This document shows positions 63,038 through 64,000 of a stretch of DNA of 64,000 nucleotides, one piece after another (position 1 is the stretch's first letter; each line of letters starts with the position of its first letter). Below the pieces are notes generated by a model, which made no database searches, had not been told where the DNA came from, and saw nothing but the letters and a program-made list of their open reading frames with translations. The translations under genes were made by a program, and so were the position numbers. The stretch lies in assembly GCA_949295325.1 (NCBI GenBank), contig CASFKG010000001.1, forward strand, positions 517,928-581,927. Reading direction: 5' to 3'. This DNA comes from an uncultured bacterium. GTDB lineage: Bacteria > Bacillota_I > Bacilli_A > RFN20 > CAG-826.

Positions 63038-63337
63038 ATGGCCCTGATACCGGAAGACCGCGTCGTGGACAAAATGGAATCGATGCTCAACATCGCCTCG
63101 GATTTCACGAGGCTGAAAATCCTCTATTCGATCCTGAGGGAGGAGAAGAACGTTTCCGAAATCGTGTCCCTCGTTGGGGCGAGCCAGTCCCTGGTCAGCC
63201 ACCAGCTGAATGTCCTTAGGAAAGCCCATCTCGTGGTCACCAGGCGCGAAGGCCACAAGGTCTTCTATTCGCTTGCCGACAGCCATGTGGAGTCGCTATT
63301 GAGAATCGTGGAAGAACACGCGAGGGAAGAAAAATGA
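63038..63337 (+). CDS. ArsR/SmtB-family metal-sensing repressor (zinc-type)
   Basis: 99 residues, winged helix. Recognition helix region VSEIVSLVGASQSLVSHQLNVL, wing TRREGHKVFYSL. The last helix carries D-x-H-x10-H-x2-E (ADSHVESLL...EHARE), the alpha-5 site of SmtB/CzrA zinc/cobalt sensors. The alpha-3 CxC site of CadC/ArsR is absent, so Zn(II) or Co(II) is the likely inducer. The ATG at 63038 has AGGAG 8 nt upstream; an ATG at 63020 precedes that site and is rejected. Overlaps the ATPase start (ATGA). Confidence 0.93.
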   Translation: MALIPEDRVVDKMESMLNIASDFTRLKILYSILREEKNVSEIVSLVGASQSLVSHQLNVLRKAHLVVTRREGHKVFYSLADSHVESLLRIVEEHAREEK

Positions 63338-64000
63338 AATCGTGCCGTTTCTACATATACGGGCTCGATTGTCCCGCCTGCGCGCTGAAGGTCGAGGAAG
63401 GGCTCGCCAAAGATCCCAGGATTAAGACCGCGAACGTCGACTATTCTTCCAAAAGGATCGAACTATCGTGCAAGGAATCCCTTGGCAAAGACGATGTCCA
63501 GGCCATCGTCGACAGATACGAAGACGGCTGCCGCATAGAGGAAGCCAAGAAGGAAGACGAGGAAGGGAAACGTTTCCGCGTAAAGCTCATAACCATCGGC
63601 GTTAGGGCATTGGTCTCCCTCGTGCTGGCGATAATCGGCACGACCATCCTCGGCGAGGCCAACGTCGGCCTCGGCTGGAATCTGGCGGTGATGCTAACCG
63701 CCTATCTCATTTCCAGTTACGACATTTTCTACAAGGCCGCGCTCGACATCGTCAAGCACCGCAACTTCTTCGACGAGAACGTCCTCATGTCCATCGCCAC
63801 CATCGGGGCCTTTTGCATGCGGGCCTTCGGACCCGAGCATAACGAGTTCTTCGAAGGCGTGATGGTCGTGGTCCTATACCAGATCGGCGAACTGTTCGAG
63901 ACCTTTGCTTCCGGCAGATCCCACAAAGCCATTCTCGACGCCGTAGGACTCAAGGCCAAAACCGCCCGGAGGATCAACGGGGACGGAAGCGTCAGCGAGC
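63334..64000 (+). CDS. Heavy-metal P-type ATPase (ZntA/CadA-like), 3' end beyond window
   Basis: 222 residues visible before the window edge. An N-terminal HMA domain with GLDCPACALKVE (CxxC metal-binding), an acidic linker, then transmembrane helices and FDENVLMSIATIGAF, GVMVVVLYQIGELFE, typical of Zn/Cd/Pb-exporting P1B ATPases, leading into the actuator domain. The phosphorylation and CPC motifs would lie outside the window. Translationally coupled to the ArsR-type sensor, forming a zinc-efflux unit. Confidence 0.93.
   Translation, partial: MKSCRFYIYGLDCPACALKVEEGLAKDPRIKTANVDYSSKRIELSCKESLGKDDVQAIVDRYEDGCRIEEAKKEDEEGKRFRVKLITIGVRALVSLVLAIIGTTILGEANVGLGWNLAVMLTAYLISSYDIFYKAALDIVKHRNFFDENVLMSIATIGAFCMRAFGPEHNEFFEGVMVVVLYQIGELFETFASGRSHKAILDAVGLKAKTARRINGDGSVSE

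Overview
The window reads as chromosomal DNA from an anaerobic, moderately GC-rich member of the Bacillota. Three things point that way. The ribosomal superoperon is in Firmicutes order. The cysS...rlmB-(sigma)-rpmG-secE-nusG block matches the Bacillus cysS-sigH-nusG region, and pcrA-ligA, a CcpA-type cre palindrome, zinc-ribbon S14 and zinc-lid adenylate kinase fit as well. A glycyl-radical (oxygen-sensitive) ribonucleotide reductase and a HydABC-type FeFe hydrogenase indicate anaerobic fermentation. No rpmD (L30) lies between rpsE and rplO, many ribosomal proteins carry Lys/Ala/Glu tails, and the sigH position holds only a weak sigma-like protein. These traits suggest a non-sporulating, uncultured Bacilli lineage near Erysipelotrichales/Mollicutes. 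That placement is inference.

Layout. 1-1.9 kb: three overlapping membrane-protein genes on the minus strand. 1.95-8.4 kb: pcrA-ligA, a membrane protein and an M29 aminopeptidase. 8.4-12.6 kb: a GH3 glycosidase, a YolD-like protein with a Y-family polymerase, and tRNA-Ala(CGC). 12.6-17.1 kb: anaerobic nucleotide reduction, with nrdG converging on trxB and an nrdD that carries a fused redoxin domain. 17.3-28.2 kb: MscL, a Nudix protein, a RimK-like ATP-grasp, NAD synthetase with an antitoxin-like N-terminus, GtrA, two related P-loop kinases, glutamine synthetase, a flavoprotein and a membrane protein. 28.2-32.6 kb: prs, then a preQ1-riboswitch/queT-tgt-queA-queH set that would turn imported preQ1 into queuosine. 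32.7-47.9 kb: the S10-spc-alpha superoperon from rpsJ to rplQ, including secY, adk, map, infA and rpoA. 47.9-57.7 kb: a cre-controlled surface protein, lemA with a DUF3137 partner, hydCBA, and a large repeat lipoprotein. 57.8-64 kb: HAD phosphatase, cysS, mgtC-like, rlmB, sigma-like gene, rpmG-secE-nusG, then an ArsR-type sensor with a metal P-type ATPase cut by the window end.

Two modes of translation initiation are visible. Operonic genes have strong AGGAGG-type ribosome binding sites. About fourteen genes at transcription-unit starts instead have a TAnnnT -10 box only 5-8 nt before the start codon and no ribosome binding site, which predicts leaderless mRNAs. The most unusual observations are this leaderless class, the Phd/YefM-like domain fused to NadE, the NrdD-redoxin fusion beside TrxB, three evenly spaced operators in front of arsR, and structured 5' leaders ahead of nrdD, the S10 operon and a membrane-protein gene.
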